Assembly: GCA_019722365.1 (NCBI GenBank)
Contig: JADFUC010000590.1
Location: 434,001-498,000 of the forward strand
Direction of reading: 5' to 3'
DNA from: Lithospermum erythrorhizon
Taxonomy: Eukaryota > Streptophyta > Magnoliopsida > Boraginales > Boraginaceae
DNA: 64,000 bases
Positions 1 through 12,999 of the stretch are shown here, piece by piece (positions within the stretch are counted from its first letter, which is position 1; every line of letters begins with the position of its first letter). Below the pieces are notes generated by a model that had not been told where the DNA came from, searched no databases, and saw nothing but the letters and a program-made list of their open reading frames with translations. The position numbers were made by a program, and so were the translations under genes.

Positions 1-3000
1 GACCGCACTCTCACCATCCCGAAAAGCGGCAACGCCGCCTAAAGGTTTCATGGCACCAAAGGAAAGCGACCCAAGATAGAAAGTAATGAAGCATGGGCCC
101 AAAGCTTACGACCTCCTACTTAAGTGCGGTATGTTCCTATCAAAGACAAAGCTACGGGATAACTACCACCCAAGTCACACGACAATAAAGAATACGGGTT
201 GAATGACACTTGAATATGATAAACGGAAGGGATGGTCTGTCAAGAGCTCAACCACGGGGTTAGAATATACACCAAACCGCCAGGTCCTAATCAAGAGGGG
301 CGATTTAACCACTACATAAGCGCAGTCAAAGAAAGAGGCATTACAAATCAAATACATGAAACGGCGCCGGTATTCCTTAGAAGAAAACCAAGAGGAAATC
401 AATCTTCCTAAGGTCAGGAAAAATGATTCAAACAATGTCTATCTTCGATTGGGAAAATCAACCTCATAGCTCAAGGAGAAAGCACTGCGCAAGAGAGCTC
501 GCTCATGCTTTAACATGTATGAACAAGATTTGTGATCTAGTCAAACAAGGGGCACCTTCTTAGGCCGAAGACACACTCAGCCGGGAAGCAATGGCGAAAG
601 ATTCATGGCCAACCTCCCGCATATCAAGAAGAAAAGACACAGAAACGAGACATTGAAGGAATTCAAAAGACGCCAACCCCAAGCACGGATATACTCCCTG
701 TAGAAGTAAAGTGAACTCGAGACCCAACGAGCATGCGGCATGAGTTGACCATATCGAATACTCACGATACCAAATGGGCATCCTCGATGAATTCCTTAAG
801 AAAACCCGATGATCCGTACAAATACATCCACGAGCAAACGCCGCTGAACGACCGTCCGCCTCTACGAGAAGTCACTGCTGCATGAAGATCCACAACACTC
901 ATGTGGGCCGATGCTTTCCAAGAGCAGGAGGCATACCATAAAGAGCTACCTTCCTAACTCCAAGAAGTAAACAAAGGTCCTCATCCTTAGAAGCTGAATG
1001 AAAGTTTTTCAAGTTCATGTCTACCTTCCCATGCGACAGCGAGAAAATGACGTATTAGACAGCGGCCGACGATTTAAACTGGGGATACTTAGTCTCGTAC
1101 GAATTGTTCTCTAGAAGAGTTAGAGGAACCGATCCAATGCTATATCTATCTATAAACCTCTACCGATTATGCTATCTAGGCTTAAACCAAATAGCATTTT
1201 GGACGAAGTTCCTTCAAGCGGTACTGAACGAATTTCGCATATAAATACATCCACTTGTGCTGCACGCCAAGGAAACGAGTTCCCGCCTCGGCTGCTAATG
1301 CCTAAGCACGAATTCAACGATACCCAATATTCATGAAAGCCATCACGGGTTGAGACTTCATGAAAACAAGAAACTACTGCAACTGGTAAGACGGACGAAC
1401 AGTCAAAACCAGATTTCGTGATATCTCTAAAGCACACCAAGCAGGCTCCCCCGAGTACGAGGATAAACCCGCTTCCACCACCTCCCCGAGCACGAGGATA
1501 AACTGCCCAACCCTCCTTGGTACGAGTCTAAACTATCAACCCCCCTTGAACTATGTTTGGCTTGATCCTCAAGGAGCGACCCGCGAGGTACGTAGGCAAC
1601 TTGATACGTATCAAGTGCAACCATAACCTAAAACAACATTCATGTTGTCCTACAAGGGTCAGATTAAATCGAAGGCATGCAACCAAATAATGAAAAGTAG
1701 TAGCAATAAAACAACAATCAGAATGGAAGTGCATTAAGTGGAATAAAACCATAAAGAAGAAAGAGATCCAAGACATCATGGCGAAGAAAGTTAGCGGAAA
1801 CGAACTCTACTCCACCTCCTTACCCACGTGTCTAGACCCGGTGATTGGGCATTTAACAAACAAATGTGGATGTCCCCAACCAAATTCAACACCGACATGG
1901 CATAAATTTACCAAGAAGTAAATCCCCAAGCATTATCATTAAGGCCTCGAGGTGAAGCCGCAATCACAAGAAAGTGGCTATACGCTAAAGTCTTGGGACA
2001 TAACCGCATCTAAAGTTCAAGAATAATGGTTAAACTTTAACCTGACGAATCAAGGATGAAGATGGACGTAAGGCGATGTAGTTTAACCTCGCTACACGAC
2101 ACCGTCAAACCAATCGATTAATGAAGCGTCCAATACTGGGAGTAACGGATGAGGTCAAAGAACGGAGTCTGGCACCTCATGAGAGGCAGATAAGACTAAG
2201 GGAGGAGACGAAGCTCAACCTTTCCATCCCAACATTATCTCTTAAACTCAGAGGACTAAGGTCCCAGTAGTTCGAGGGTGTTCAACACAGATGATGCATC
2301 AGAGGACTCCTAGAGTTGTCTGCATTCAAGAAGAAATACATCCTTCCTTTCATGAAATTCCGAGGATCCTTCACCCAAGATGCAAACCTCAGTCTCTATA
2401 ATTCAACGACGAATATCCATATGACAGACCGTCCCGACTACTAAGTCGCTTAAGGCCGTGAACATATGGCACTATGTCCAACAAGCCTCCAAAGTCGGAA
2501 ATGGTCATTCTTACTACTGTCGCTAAGGCCAATAGAACATATCAAATCATGTCCAAAGAACCCCAAAAGCTCCATGGTTATTCCGACTACCACCGCTAAG
2601 CCAAGAATATAACAACTGTCCAATACGCCCTAAAGTCGACAAAGACATCTTCGACCACTAGCCTCTAAACCGGGTCGGTACATATCCACAAAGATCCAAC
2701 AAAGCCTTCAAGAGCCATGTGGACGCATAATCTACCGAGTTAGAAATTAGGACTAACCATCTCAAGAGCAAGTTGGCCAAGCCCTCGAGAGCACATTATT
2801 ATTTCACCTCGATATCACATGGGTGAAAACACCAACAAGTAACCCTCAAAGGTAAAGTTCGTTAACGCTCTCGAGGCGGAGCTGTAATCTCAAGACTCGA
2901 CAACGCTAAAGAAGGCCTTGGGGATTGTAACTCCGACGTTATACAAGGGAACACCACTAAAACCCTGGATCTGGGATGTCGTTTCGAAGTCACATGCTTC

Positions 3001-4900
3001 GAGACAAAATGCAAATAAATAATGGAACAACACAAGAATAAGTGGTGTGATAAAGTCGTAAGAAGCATCGATGATTAAATTTCCTGTGGGCGCACTCAAA
3101 CATGTGTACCCTCGAGCGCATCAAGAATGTCATGTACATTTCAGTGGCAGAGGTACCTCATTTACCTATCCATGCAATCTAAGTGCTATGAATATCGAGG
3201 ATCGAGAATGAAGGTCTCCTACACCAACAAGCAAGATGCCCAAGCATTCATGCAATCATGAGATCTCATACAGAGGATCATGACGAACTAACCATGGTCA
3301 AGGTGATAAAAGAAACAAACAACAAGAAACCAAAAAAGTGGTACGAAAGACTAGAGGTGTAATTCACACAAAGCACAAGCAAATAAAGACAAATCAAACT
3401 ACGAGAGCCAAGAATGCTGATACACTCCAACATCAAAGAAAGACGAAAGCACCTAACCCCAGTGGGATTTAGTCCAAAATCTCTTTCAAGGATGCAACAC
3501 CAACATCACAACAATAACGGTCGAGATGAACGATCATCTCCAACCTACGAATTACCTACACTATCAAAACAAATCAAGAAAAGACTGGTAGTCAAAGCAA
3601 ACACACAAGCAAGTTAAGGTTGAAAGCACGGCGGAACGCCTCATTTACTAACGCCCCTCAAACAAAAGAGCCACCGAGACAAGGACCTAAAAACCGAATA
3701 AAGCAATTCCAAGAGAAGTGGTCAAGAGAGAGTAAAGAGAACGCTCTCGTGACTCACTCAATAAAGACTAAACTCATGGTTGCTCAGACCAAAGGTATCG
3801 GGGTATAGGGATGTATATACTACCTACCTACATGAGTTAAAACCAAAAGTAAGTAGAGCACATCAACAAAGGATGATAAGAGCACGTGCTCAACATCCCA
3901 AGCCACAAGCTCGGCTCACATAACAAGAAAAAATAAAGCAAGTAGTTGTTAGGAAGAGGGAAGTGGAACGCACTAAACGAAAGTTCCTATGTCCATCCTA
4001 CACGAAAAGTTCCAACTTATGCTACATGAATGCAAGTGGGCACAAGCGCAGGCCAAATCAAAAGAGAGCATGAAAGCAAACAATGGGTCGAAAAATCTGC
4101 ATGTGGCCATTCTTGGACAAAACAGGAGGCCTAAACTATCCAAAACAATTCTAGAAAAACAATTATCACAAACTAGACTCAGAGACGAGCACGAAATTTG
4201 AATCAATTAATCGGAGTCCTAGCTAGGGAGAAACAATTTCAAAGTCAGTAAAGAAGCTAATTAAGTCTAAGTTTCAAAAGTCAATCCTTCAAGGCCCATA
4301 TCTCGACTTTTAGAACGAACTAGAAGACCTCCCACCTATCAAAACGAATCGCCTCATAACAAAGCTTAGCAAATATATAAATAAATCTCAAACAAATAAG
4401 CAATGGAAAGTTATGGGCGCATGTTGAAATAATGCAGCTTTTGGATTTTAACCGAAATCTGATTTTTGCTTAAAAATTGTTTCATATTTTTGTGAATACA
4501 ACAAAGCCAAAGTGATCATATTTTTTATCATCAAACTAGCAAGAAGATAAAGATTATAACATTTGATTTTTGGTCCCATCTCATGCTTAAATGTACAAAG
4601 CCTAGTGGACCCGGCCCTAAAAGTTCGTTGGTTGGTTTCAAGTGGACAAAGAAAGCTCGTGGTTCTCGAAAATGGAGTGACCAAACATTCTACCACACGA
4701 AATGCTCAAAATCGCCAAGGAAAATATATGGATGGCCAAAATTTTCACGCGAAAATTTATCCCAAATATTTATCGTTAACCAAATAAATCGATAATCGAA
4801 TTCGAAAATTGCGTAAAAATAGAGTTTAACTCAAATTAAGCTCCTCTAAAATTAAAATAATTAATTTTGAAAACCACGCTAAATAAGATTAATTATTTTA
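1..4900. other. Degenerate repeat DNA without a supportable gene
   Basis: The longest frames are under 100 codons and lack recognisable domains. The stretch 2450-2730 is made of imperfect ATGTCCAA/TAAAGTCGAC-type repeats. Weak + frames at 3414-3617, 3620-3808 and 3989-4201 succeed one another and are rich in Lys and Gln, possibly one frameshifted retrotransposon frame. I cannot name it. Confidence 0.5.
1441..1640 (+). repeat. LTR-derived fragment with short tandem motif, related to 9880-10330
   Basis: Contains several copies of a GAGNACGAGGATAAAC motif and then GAACTATGTTTGGCTTGATC, TACGTAGGCAAC. A GGCTTGATCC...GGTACGTAGGCA block is common in LTR ends of Tat/Ogre-type Gypsy elements in plants. 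Confidence 0.5.
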
Positions 4901-5040
4901 AACATAACTTGACTCAAATTCATGTTAAAATTAAAATATTAATTCCTAAATCCACCTAGGATTCGGATTAATATCAATGCAATAAATCTGTGAGTACTAA
5001 CATATAACGATTTACGTTAGTAGTAAGACTCTAGGAAAAA

Positions 5041-5520
5041 TTAATTCCTCATTAAATCCTCTAATGGGTCGAGAACTAAACGATCTTAACATGTACTAAA
5101 TTCATGTTAACATCAAATCCCAAATAAAATTAATTCTCATTAAATCCTCTAATGTGGATTCGAGAATTAAAACCTTATCTAATATGTACTAAATCTCATG
5201 TTAACATCAAATCCAAACAAATTACTCCTCATTAAACTTCTACGGACGAGAGAATTAAACGTAGATCTTAAATACTAAATTCATGTTAACATCAAACTTC
5301 AAATAAAATTAATTCTCATTAAACTCTCTACGGATCGAATTAAACGGGATCTTAACATGTACTAAATTCATGTTAACATCAAACTCCTAATAAATTAATT
5401 CATTAAATCCCATGGATCGGGAACAAATTAATGGGTTTTAACATGTACTAAATTCATGTTAGCACAAATTCCTCAAGAAATTTAATTCTAACGAATTGAG
5501 AATTAAATGATCCCAACCCG
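5041..5520. repeat. Tandem array, unit about 86-92 bp, about 5.5 copies
   Basis: Units start at about 5041, 5130, 5221, 5309, 5395 and 5488. Each has TTAATTCTCATTAAA(T/C), a variable (G)GATCGAGAATTAAACG part, ATCTTAACATGTACTAAA and TTCATGTTAACATCAAA. An incomplete copy precedes the array at 4915-5000. Confidence 0.85.
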
Positions 5521-6009
5521 CCGTATTAAACGCATAAATTAAGTCTTCATCAAGTTAACTGCATCAAGGCTTACTCAAGGATCGTGACATACAAATCATG
5601 TAAGAACAAATCCAAAATAAGTCAACCATCCTACAAGTCCCTCAAAATGACCAGAGTCAGTAAGTGGATCGCTGAATCACGCGATTCACAAAGATTCCTC
5701 AGAAACAAGTTATCATCCCGCAAAGTCCCCTAAAATGACATGGGATGATAATCCAAGGATCGCAGGTTCTTTAAACGCAAGCCGCGAATAAGTCCAAAAA
5801 TACGGTTAATCACAAACTCGGGACCTCCCGTAGGCGGGAGCAGTTACAACTGCACGTGATGCGTACTAAATTCACAACGAAGCAAGTTCAATATCCAATC
5901 GCCATCCAACAAGTCAAGCAAATAACCAAATACGCTGGGCTGAAATGAACACAGTTGGGTCGAACCCGACACCTACTCCGTATGCGCTGTGTTCTATGAG
6001 GCAACTGTA

Positions 6010-7110
6010 GACATCGAAATTTATCAAAAAATAATTAAATTGATTACGACAAATTAATCAAATTACTCAAAGGGCCGAGCCACCAAAATGCCAATGGTCG
6101 TTATGGCTCCCTCGACAAACCCTAAATTCACATCAAAACCCTCAAACGAACCAGGTTCCCCGTAAACTGCTCGGAATTAATCGAAGTAAAAATAAGGGTT
6201 TCTATACTAATTTACCCTAAGTTTGAACTCGAAATGTGGTTCCTGAGAAAAACAAACCTCGCATTAAATGTCAATTAAAAATTAGGGGTTTCTAAACCCT
6301 AGTTTTATTGATTAAATCGGCCCAATGGGACGGTCCGAAGGCCACGTGGCTCAAATGAAGAACTAAAACCACGGGTTTGGGACAAAGATTCCACAAGCAT
6401 GTGGCTCAAAAGCAAGGCAACAAAGCTTTGTGGTAATTTAAATCAAGACTCCGTAAGTCGCCAGGCGCAAATCAAGGCTTCAAAAGGTCCGGTCAATATG
6501 AAATTTTTTGACCTAGAAAAGGAATCGAACCTTCTTTTATCTTAAAACGTTATTTCTCCAAAATTGATACTGGCCACCAAGAAAATCTCCAAATCATCCG
6601 ACGGTCTGGGGACCTCAGCTCTCAAATTCAGCACCACAAGATCGTGGATCTACTAAATCAAACCGTCAATTGGCTAAATCATTCGAGGCCCGTAAACCTA
6701 TAAATACCCCCCTATCTGGACCTAAAAACACACTCAAATCATCATCCATTCATTCAATTCCATACACAAACCCCCCGATAAAATACGGTGACCTCAAATT
6801 TCTGCTAAATCTTGGAGAGGCTGTAAAACACCACGTAAGCGGTTGGAAACGCCTGTGGCCAAACAAAGCGCCTCGATATCAAGCATTATTGCACAAACGT
6901 TAATAATCGCTCAAGTTTGAAGCAAAATCATAAGAATCAAGCAAGAATTCTCAAGAACGCCTTAAATATTCCGGTGACAAGTTTCACGTACCGATTATTC
7001 GGGGCAAAACTTGGATTTAACACTGACAGTCTCTCAGTTCGATTCATCAAACTTCAAATATAGGAATAAACCATGACACATATCTGTACCAGAGCTTCTA
7101 TCCAAATCCA
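6010..7110 (+). repeat. LTR-like copy A of a Tat/Ogre-type element
   Basis: Collinear with 13000-13920: a GAGCCA/ATGCCA(A/T)TGG block, GGGTTT, CCAAAAGGTC(T)GG then TCAATATGAAA, GACCTAGAAAAG, CCTATAAATACC, AAACACCAC, ATTATTGCACAAACG, GATTATTC and CACTGA followed by GATTCATCAA. It contains a TATA box at 6699-6706, as expected for an LTR promoter, so the element lies on the + strand. Confidence 0.55.
6699..6706 (+). promoter_or_regulatory. TATA box of LTR copy A
   Basis: TATAAATA within CCTATAAATACC, shared with copy B at 13511-13518; probably the element's own promoter. Confidence 0.5.
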
Positions 7111-7949
7111 AGTTAAACTGGGCCAAATCAAGTCGTATCAAATCAAGTCAAGTCGTTTTAATCTCAAACTCAAATCAAATCAAATCAAGCCAAGGCAAAT
7201 TTCATATCAAGTTTCTATCAGCCTGCATATCGAGGATTTATAATAATTAATAAGTCCTAATTTTGTCCTAATAATAATTTTGTACCTCTCTCATCATAAA
7301 TAATAAAAAATTATTCGGTATGCTACACCCTTAATAATTAATAAGTCATAATTTTTTGTCTAAAATTCTATAACAAATCAAACATAGTCTCGGCTATCTA
7401 CTCTCTTATACACATGTGCAAGAATTTCATCACTTTCATACCTAAGGCACTATCATATTGCTCATTAAGATCTTCGCCCAATTATATAAAAATACTCAAG
7501 ATTTTTTACCAACATATAAAAGTGATTGATATAATACTCCCTTTGATTTTTTCAATTTTATTATAACAATAAGTAAATTCCATTTTAATGCAATAAATTA
7601 GTCTACTTATACTAAAAAAATTTGTATAATAATTATTCAATTATAAATTGAAAAAAAATTCTAATCCAAAATTACTTACCCTCTCTGCTTTTTTACTGCT
7701 GCTTTAGCCTTTTGCACAAAGATTACGAAAATAAAATACCAAAAAGTCTATTAGAATGACAATTATTGAAACAATATTATTGCTTGCTATTTATTTTAAG
7801 AGAAAAAGTAGTAAAAAAGAACATTAAAAATGTAAAAATGCTTTTTATTATACTAAACGACAACTATATAATTTTTTTTTTGGCCAAAACGCAATCATAA
7901 AAAATGATGAAGTATAAAATAATATATATCTAAATTATTATGATAATTA

Positions 7950-8630
7950 GACAATCGAATTTTTATTAATTATTTTTAATAAAATTAAATTTATTTGGAT
8001 TAATTAAAATAATTAAATAAAGACTCATTCGCACAATCATGCTGTTTGACAGGTTTCGCTTCGAGTCAGCCCAATTAAAATCGAACACGTAGAAAAGTAA
8101 GGGTTCTCGGTATTTTAGCCACCTGAAATTAATTACTAGGGTAAAATTAGGGTCTATCATTAAATTAAACCTAATTTTATACCTCTTATGATGATGTGAC
8201 ATTAAAATATTGTTTCCGAAATTTACGTGATTAAAATAATAAATTGGAGGAGAAAACCGGAATAAAACGATTTTGGACAAACGGGCTCACAACCCTCCAA
8301 CCTCAAGATTCAAAAAGAATGTAACTCAAACTTGAAGATACAAAGTGGAAGCACAACCTCAATCTTCGAGAAAACAAAGGTCAGGGAAGACCCACCACTA
8401 AAGAGACCCAGCTGTTAAGCCCTGACACCTCAAAGATCTCCGCACTCAAGACTAAAGCGGAAAGAGCGCAGATCCGACATCCGAGACCAAGATAGGCGCC
8501 TAATACACCAAGGAAGTTACTTAATTACTCCCCAAAGTCCCGACAAAGCAAGAAGTTCCCAATCAAGGCGCTAATACCCAAAAGTCCGACAAAGTCGGAG
8601 TCGCCTAATCAAAGTCGCCAATCCTAAGGA
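7950..8630. repeat. Direct repeat C1, partner of 10440-11090
   Basis: Shares with the second copy the order TTTTATTAATTATTTT, AGGCTTCGCTTCGAG/GGTTTCGCTTCGAGT, TATTTTAGCCAC, AATTAATTACTAGG, TTAAATTAAACCTAATTTTA, AGGAGAAAACCGGAATAAAA, GGACAAACGGGC, AGATAGGCGCC, ACACCAAGGAAG and AAAGTCCGA. The length and spacing suggest LTRs of a short element nested in the 6-14 kb repeat. Confidence 0.65.
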
Positions 8631-8664
8631 ACGCTTCTTCAGCATCAGCGCACAAAGAAGCATG

Positions 8665-9290
8665 ATGTAGCCATACGCTAAGTATCGCTTAAGAAGAACT
8701 CGTCACGTACTTCATCAACAAGTGGAGTGAGCCTCAACCTCAAATGCAAGATAGACTTTTTAGAGTCTTCGGCTATTAGCATGTACATATGTGGGACGAT
8801 TGGGACTCGCAGTGATATCTGCAAGGCATACTTCCTAAGGTCTTCGAGCCACTGGCCCACCGTGAGCTCGCTTTACATGAAATTGACCATATAGGTACCC
8901 AAATAAAAAAAAAGGCATGGTGTATATCAACATCCACACTCTACAAAGCTAGTTCAAGACGAAGACCGGAAGAGCCATACAAAGAAGATTCTTCATGCCA
9001 AAAACTTCCAAGTCAATGAAGTTTTATTTAAACCAAAAAGAAAAATAAGGAGATACTAAAGGAAAGGCGAGTCGTCCAACGCCGAAAAGAGATTTAAGCC
9101 AAAGCACATCCGCTTCTTCGACTCACACTCGCAACTTGCAGAGTCAAGCCAAGAAAAAACTCATAGATTTTCCCCGAGTCTACGCGACCATTATGAAGCC
9201 AAATGTATAAAAGATCGTTCAAACTTTTCAAGTATCACTGCTTCGACATCCTACAAAAAAGGATTCACATTCAAGGGAGTGCGAATGGGC
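8665..9290 (+). pseudogene. Retrotransposon gag remnant (plant Gypsy type), frameshifted
   Basis: In + frames joined by shifts I read ELVTYFINKWS, then SLNLKCKIDFLESSAISMYI, then (after a gap) YPFF-like PLLRL, KLIDFPESTRP and FKYHCFDILQKRIH. These match the order of a common plant Gypsy gag: a ...YINRW-SL-CKD-L-E-SA-EMC region, then LI-LPESKRP, then CKYHR-ISHP. The frame is broken at least three times and is certainly nonfunctional. The Tat/Athila assignment is an inference. Confidence 0.65.
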
Positions 9291-9355
9291 CTTGGCATGT
9301 CAGGCACCATATCCTCAAGAAGACAGTGTCTCCACAAATCATGTGATTTCATAAA

Positions 9356-9685
9356 ATGGCGATAAAGACTCTTGGAGAAAGAAGAATTCATGGAGAAGTT
9401 ACTCAGTTAACTTCCATGACGAAGATTCAAAGGCTTCATGCTACATATGTGAGGAAGTTAAAGAAATTCCAACTACAAAGAACAAGCATTTGTGCGCCTG
9501 TGGCCTCAAGTACCTCAACCAAATCAAAAGATGTTGCACCAAAAGAGATGGGCATTGAAGATCAACCACCAACTAGCTGGAACAACAAATCTCAAATCAG
9601 TCTTCCAAAGGTTGTGACGCACAAACCAGCAGGTTGTAAGTGGTCTTCAAAGGATTGGGGTAAGCTGGCAAATGGTAATTCCTAG
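9356..9685 (+). pseudogene. Unrecognised 109-codon frame downstream of the gag relic
   Basis: Lys- and Ser-rich frame with no domain I recognise (KIQRLHATYVRKLKKFQLQR, KPAGCKWSSKDWGKLANGNS). Its place after gag inside the repeat pair suggests a gag-pol spacer of the same dead element. Confidence 0.3.
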
Positions 9686-9879
9686 AGGCTGAACAAAGAA
9701 ACTAAAATGGTCTTTAGAAGATTGGGGGCAACAAGTCAAGAAGCCACACCCAAGATAGCCAAATACGACAACCAAGAACAAACTCTACCGCATTATCAGA
9801 ATCAAAGGGCGCATCACCACATGCTCCAAAGAAGCGACAGACGCCTTCAGCCGGGTAACCATCAAGCTTGAATACCCTC

Positions 9880-10330
9880 GTCATTCAACACGGGCGCCAT
9901 TCTCTCTCGATACGAGAATAAAATGCCTATGCTCCTCGGGAGCATGAGGATAAACCGCCTAATGTCGTCAAACATGTGCCACACTCCTAGATAGGAGGGT
10001 AAACTGTCTACTTCTCTTTGATACGAGCCTAAACTGTCTAAAATCTCTTCGACATGAGAACAAACTGTCTCCATTCTCTTGATACATTTAGAATAAAATG
10101 CTTCCATAAGTTCGACATGAAAGGCCCAATCAAGGCATCATCACCTCGACACAAGCACAACCGTCTAATGCACTCCTCAAGCAGAGCATAAATGACCGCT
10201 CCGACGAGAATCTAAAATGCCCACACCAGAGTCTCCACAAGACCAAAGCGCAACTTATATGAACCACGTTTGACTTGATCCCAAATCTCACTGGTACATG
10301 CGCATCTGGTCCAAGTTTAATCATAACTCA
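9880..10330 (+). repeat. Second copy of the GAGGATAAAC-type LTR fragment
   Basis: Six or more spaced copies of a (T/G)ACGAG-N-ATAAA(C/A)TG motif, then TGAACCACGTTTGACTTGATC, the counterpart of 1550-1570. It lies immediately before repeat C2. Confidence 0.5.
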
Positions 10331-10439
10331 AAAACTTCCATGTCTCCCCCACACCGTATTAAAAGTCGCCTTCCGAAATAACAATGGAGCGAATACTACC
10401 AAGTATCACTCAAATGTCGACTTCCAAGGACGACTTCTA

Positions 10440-11090
10440 AGTGGGCATTTATGACAATAATTTTATTAATTATTTTAATTAATTAAAATAATTAAATAAG
10501 TTACTCAATAGCACAATTACAAAAGTATTTATTAGGCTTCGCTTCGAGCCTCCAATTAAAAAACGAATATATAGAAGTTATAGTGGGTTCTCAATATTTT
10601 AGCCACTGAATTAATTACTAGGATAAATTAGAATTATCATTAAATTAAACCTAATTTTAAATTTCTATGATGACAGCATTAAAATATTATTCTCAAATTT
10701 AAGTGATTAAAATAATAAATTGTGAGGAGAAAACCGGAATAAAAACAGGATTTTTTGGACAAACGGGCTAAACGGGCAATGATAAAAGTGTGAAATAGGA
10801 TAACGTTTACCTGAAAGTTAAAAGGGAGCACGACCCCAAGCTCAAGATTCAAAGGGAACACAACTCCGAACTGCATCTTCAGACTTGAAGATTCAAAGAG
10901 AAAGAGCACATCCGGACATCTGAGGACCTAGATAGGCGCCCACACACCAAGGAAGGCGAATCGATCTCAAACTCCGACATTAAAACGGAGTTGCTCCATC
11001 GCGGCTAATCCCTCAAAGTCCGATAAAAGCGAATTGCTCATCGTATGCCAATCCCAAACTCCCAAATAAAGGCTGGAGGTGTCCATCCCA
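10440..11090. repeat. Direct repeat C2, partner of 7950-8630
   Basis: Second copy of the repeat at 7950-8630, in the same orientation about 2.5 kb away; the pair flanks the gag relic and LTR-like debris. Confidence 0.65.
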
Positions 11091-11887
11091 ACAAGCTGGC
11101 AGGAAACACACCTAAGGCCCCTCGCACTGTCAAATTCCAGAGTGATCAAGCCAAATAGTTTCCCCCCAAAAGTTCGATGGTAGCTAGGTCATTAACCTAA
11201 AACTCAAATCAAGCCGAATCCCTCGTTTTACATCCAACATCAAAGCTGCTGAGCCGGGCAAGGCCCCGCCGGGCGAACTCACCAAGCCTACACGGTTCAT
11301 CAAGTTCAAGTACTACGCCGCCAAAGCCCTAAACTAGCCTCCACCATTATCGAGACGAAGCCGGCCGAAGTATCCCGACGGCGACACATATCCAAGACAC
11401 TGCACATCAAAGTCCCACCACAAGCACATATCCAAAGAAAGGTCAAGCATCTACAAAATTTAATTCCATTCAATCAAGAGGGTCGAGTGTCCGTACCAAA
11501 CACATATCCAAATCAAGAGGGTTAAGCGTCCAACTAACCCATATATCCAGCCAAGCGGAGGTTCCAAGTCCCACCATCCAGTCCACATCTCAATGATCAA
11601 AGTCCAAGTCAAACATCAAGTCCATATAAATCACACGAGATCAAGGTCGCAAACGCATCATGTTCGACCATATCCAATGTGAAAGACCAAATCCTCGTCT
11701 CAGCTACGCCCGTGACACCTATCCAAATAAAGCACCTAAGCTCAATCGCCTATATCAAGTCAAGTCATACTATGCACGCCAACATACGTAGAGATAACTA
11801 TACCGGATAATCGAACCCCAACCATTTGATAAATCTCTTTGTATTACATTTCAAAAATTAAAATAAAAAGTTGTCGTTACATATCTA

Positions 11888-12150
11888 ATACTCCCTCCAT
11901 CCGTATTAGATCGTCAGACAAATTTGGATTTTTCTACAAATTAAATGTTAAATTCAAATACTTTTATTTTTGTTGTATAATATTTGGTGAAAATTATAAA
12001 ATAATAATATTTTTAATGTAATTTTAATATCGACATTAAATTTTATTTAAATCAAAATTTTATTTTATCGAATGATGAAGAAGTAAAGTTTGTCAATTTG
12101 TAGTAAGACTTAAATCAAGATAACAATAATCTAAGATGCAGTGAGTAAAA
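11888..12150. mobile_element. Probable diverged Stowaway MITE
   Basis: The left end ATACTCCCTCCATCCGTATT is a standard Stowaway terminus. The complement of the right border near 12135-12150 (TACTCACTGCATCTTAGAT) matches only roughly. The AT-rich interior has no coding capacity. Confidence 0.5.
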
Positions 12151-12672
12151 GATTTGGATATTTATTTTCCTAAAATTTAATTTTTTATTATAATATATAT
12201 AACGTGTTAGTTCTTATGCTTAAATAAAAATATCTTTATCTATAAACTATATAGGCAACAATAAATTAGAGTTGAATTAAATATATGAAAGTTTAAATTA
12301 AAACATCACTACTATTTAATATTGATTAGTAATTAAGAAACTAAATAAGAGAGAGATATTTTCATAATAATCCTTATCTTAACTAAATAAGAGTATATTG
12401 TCATAATAATACTTATATTGGTTTTTACTCTATATGAAATATAAGTCATCGATATTATGGTTCAAAAAATACACGATGAATATGTTTATTATATATATAA
12501 TCCACTTTATTGGATGAATTTGATGTAAAAATCGTACCTCAATATTCATTTAAATGACTATCAGGACCTTTTTATATTAAAGTTGCTGTTATTTAAGGCC
12601 AAATTTTAAAAAGCTCTATATCAAGTAATATTAATCACATATATACAAGAAGGTTTAACTTTTTTTAAAAAT

Positions 12673-12720
12673 TATCAGACAAGATATAATTTTTATAAGA
12701 GGTATCAGACAAGATATAAT
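12673..12720. repeat. 30-bp direct duplication
   Basis: ATCAGACAAGATATAAT occurs twice exactly 30 bases apart with T-rich spacer. Confidence 0.75.
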
Positions 12721-12999
12721 TTTATTCCATTAATTTTTAATATAATTCATTTGGAATATTTCCCATTCTAACAAAGTTTACATCTTACATGTGGTGGCCT
12801 TCTTTGGACTGCTTTAATGCGGGCTAAAATTGAGAAAATTTTGTAAAATGTCTTCTATTATCGAAGTCAATCATAAATTAAAATATATTAAAACGAATAC
12901 ATAAAATAAAAATTGAATAGTAGAACTATGAATAATTTATACTACTAATCAATCAGAAATGATATTTCTAAAAATAAATAAATAATATATGGTGTCAGA

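Noticed and set aside
7966..8280. Minus-strand 104-codon frame
   Set aside because: It lies wholly within direct repeat C1, and the matching copy C2 does not keep the frame.
12703..12714. GGTATCAGAC as a primer binding site
   Set aside because: It is part of a 30-bp local duplication with no LTR border beside it.
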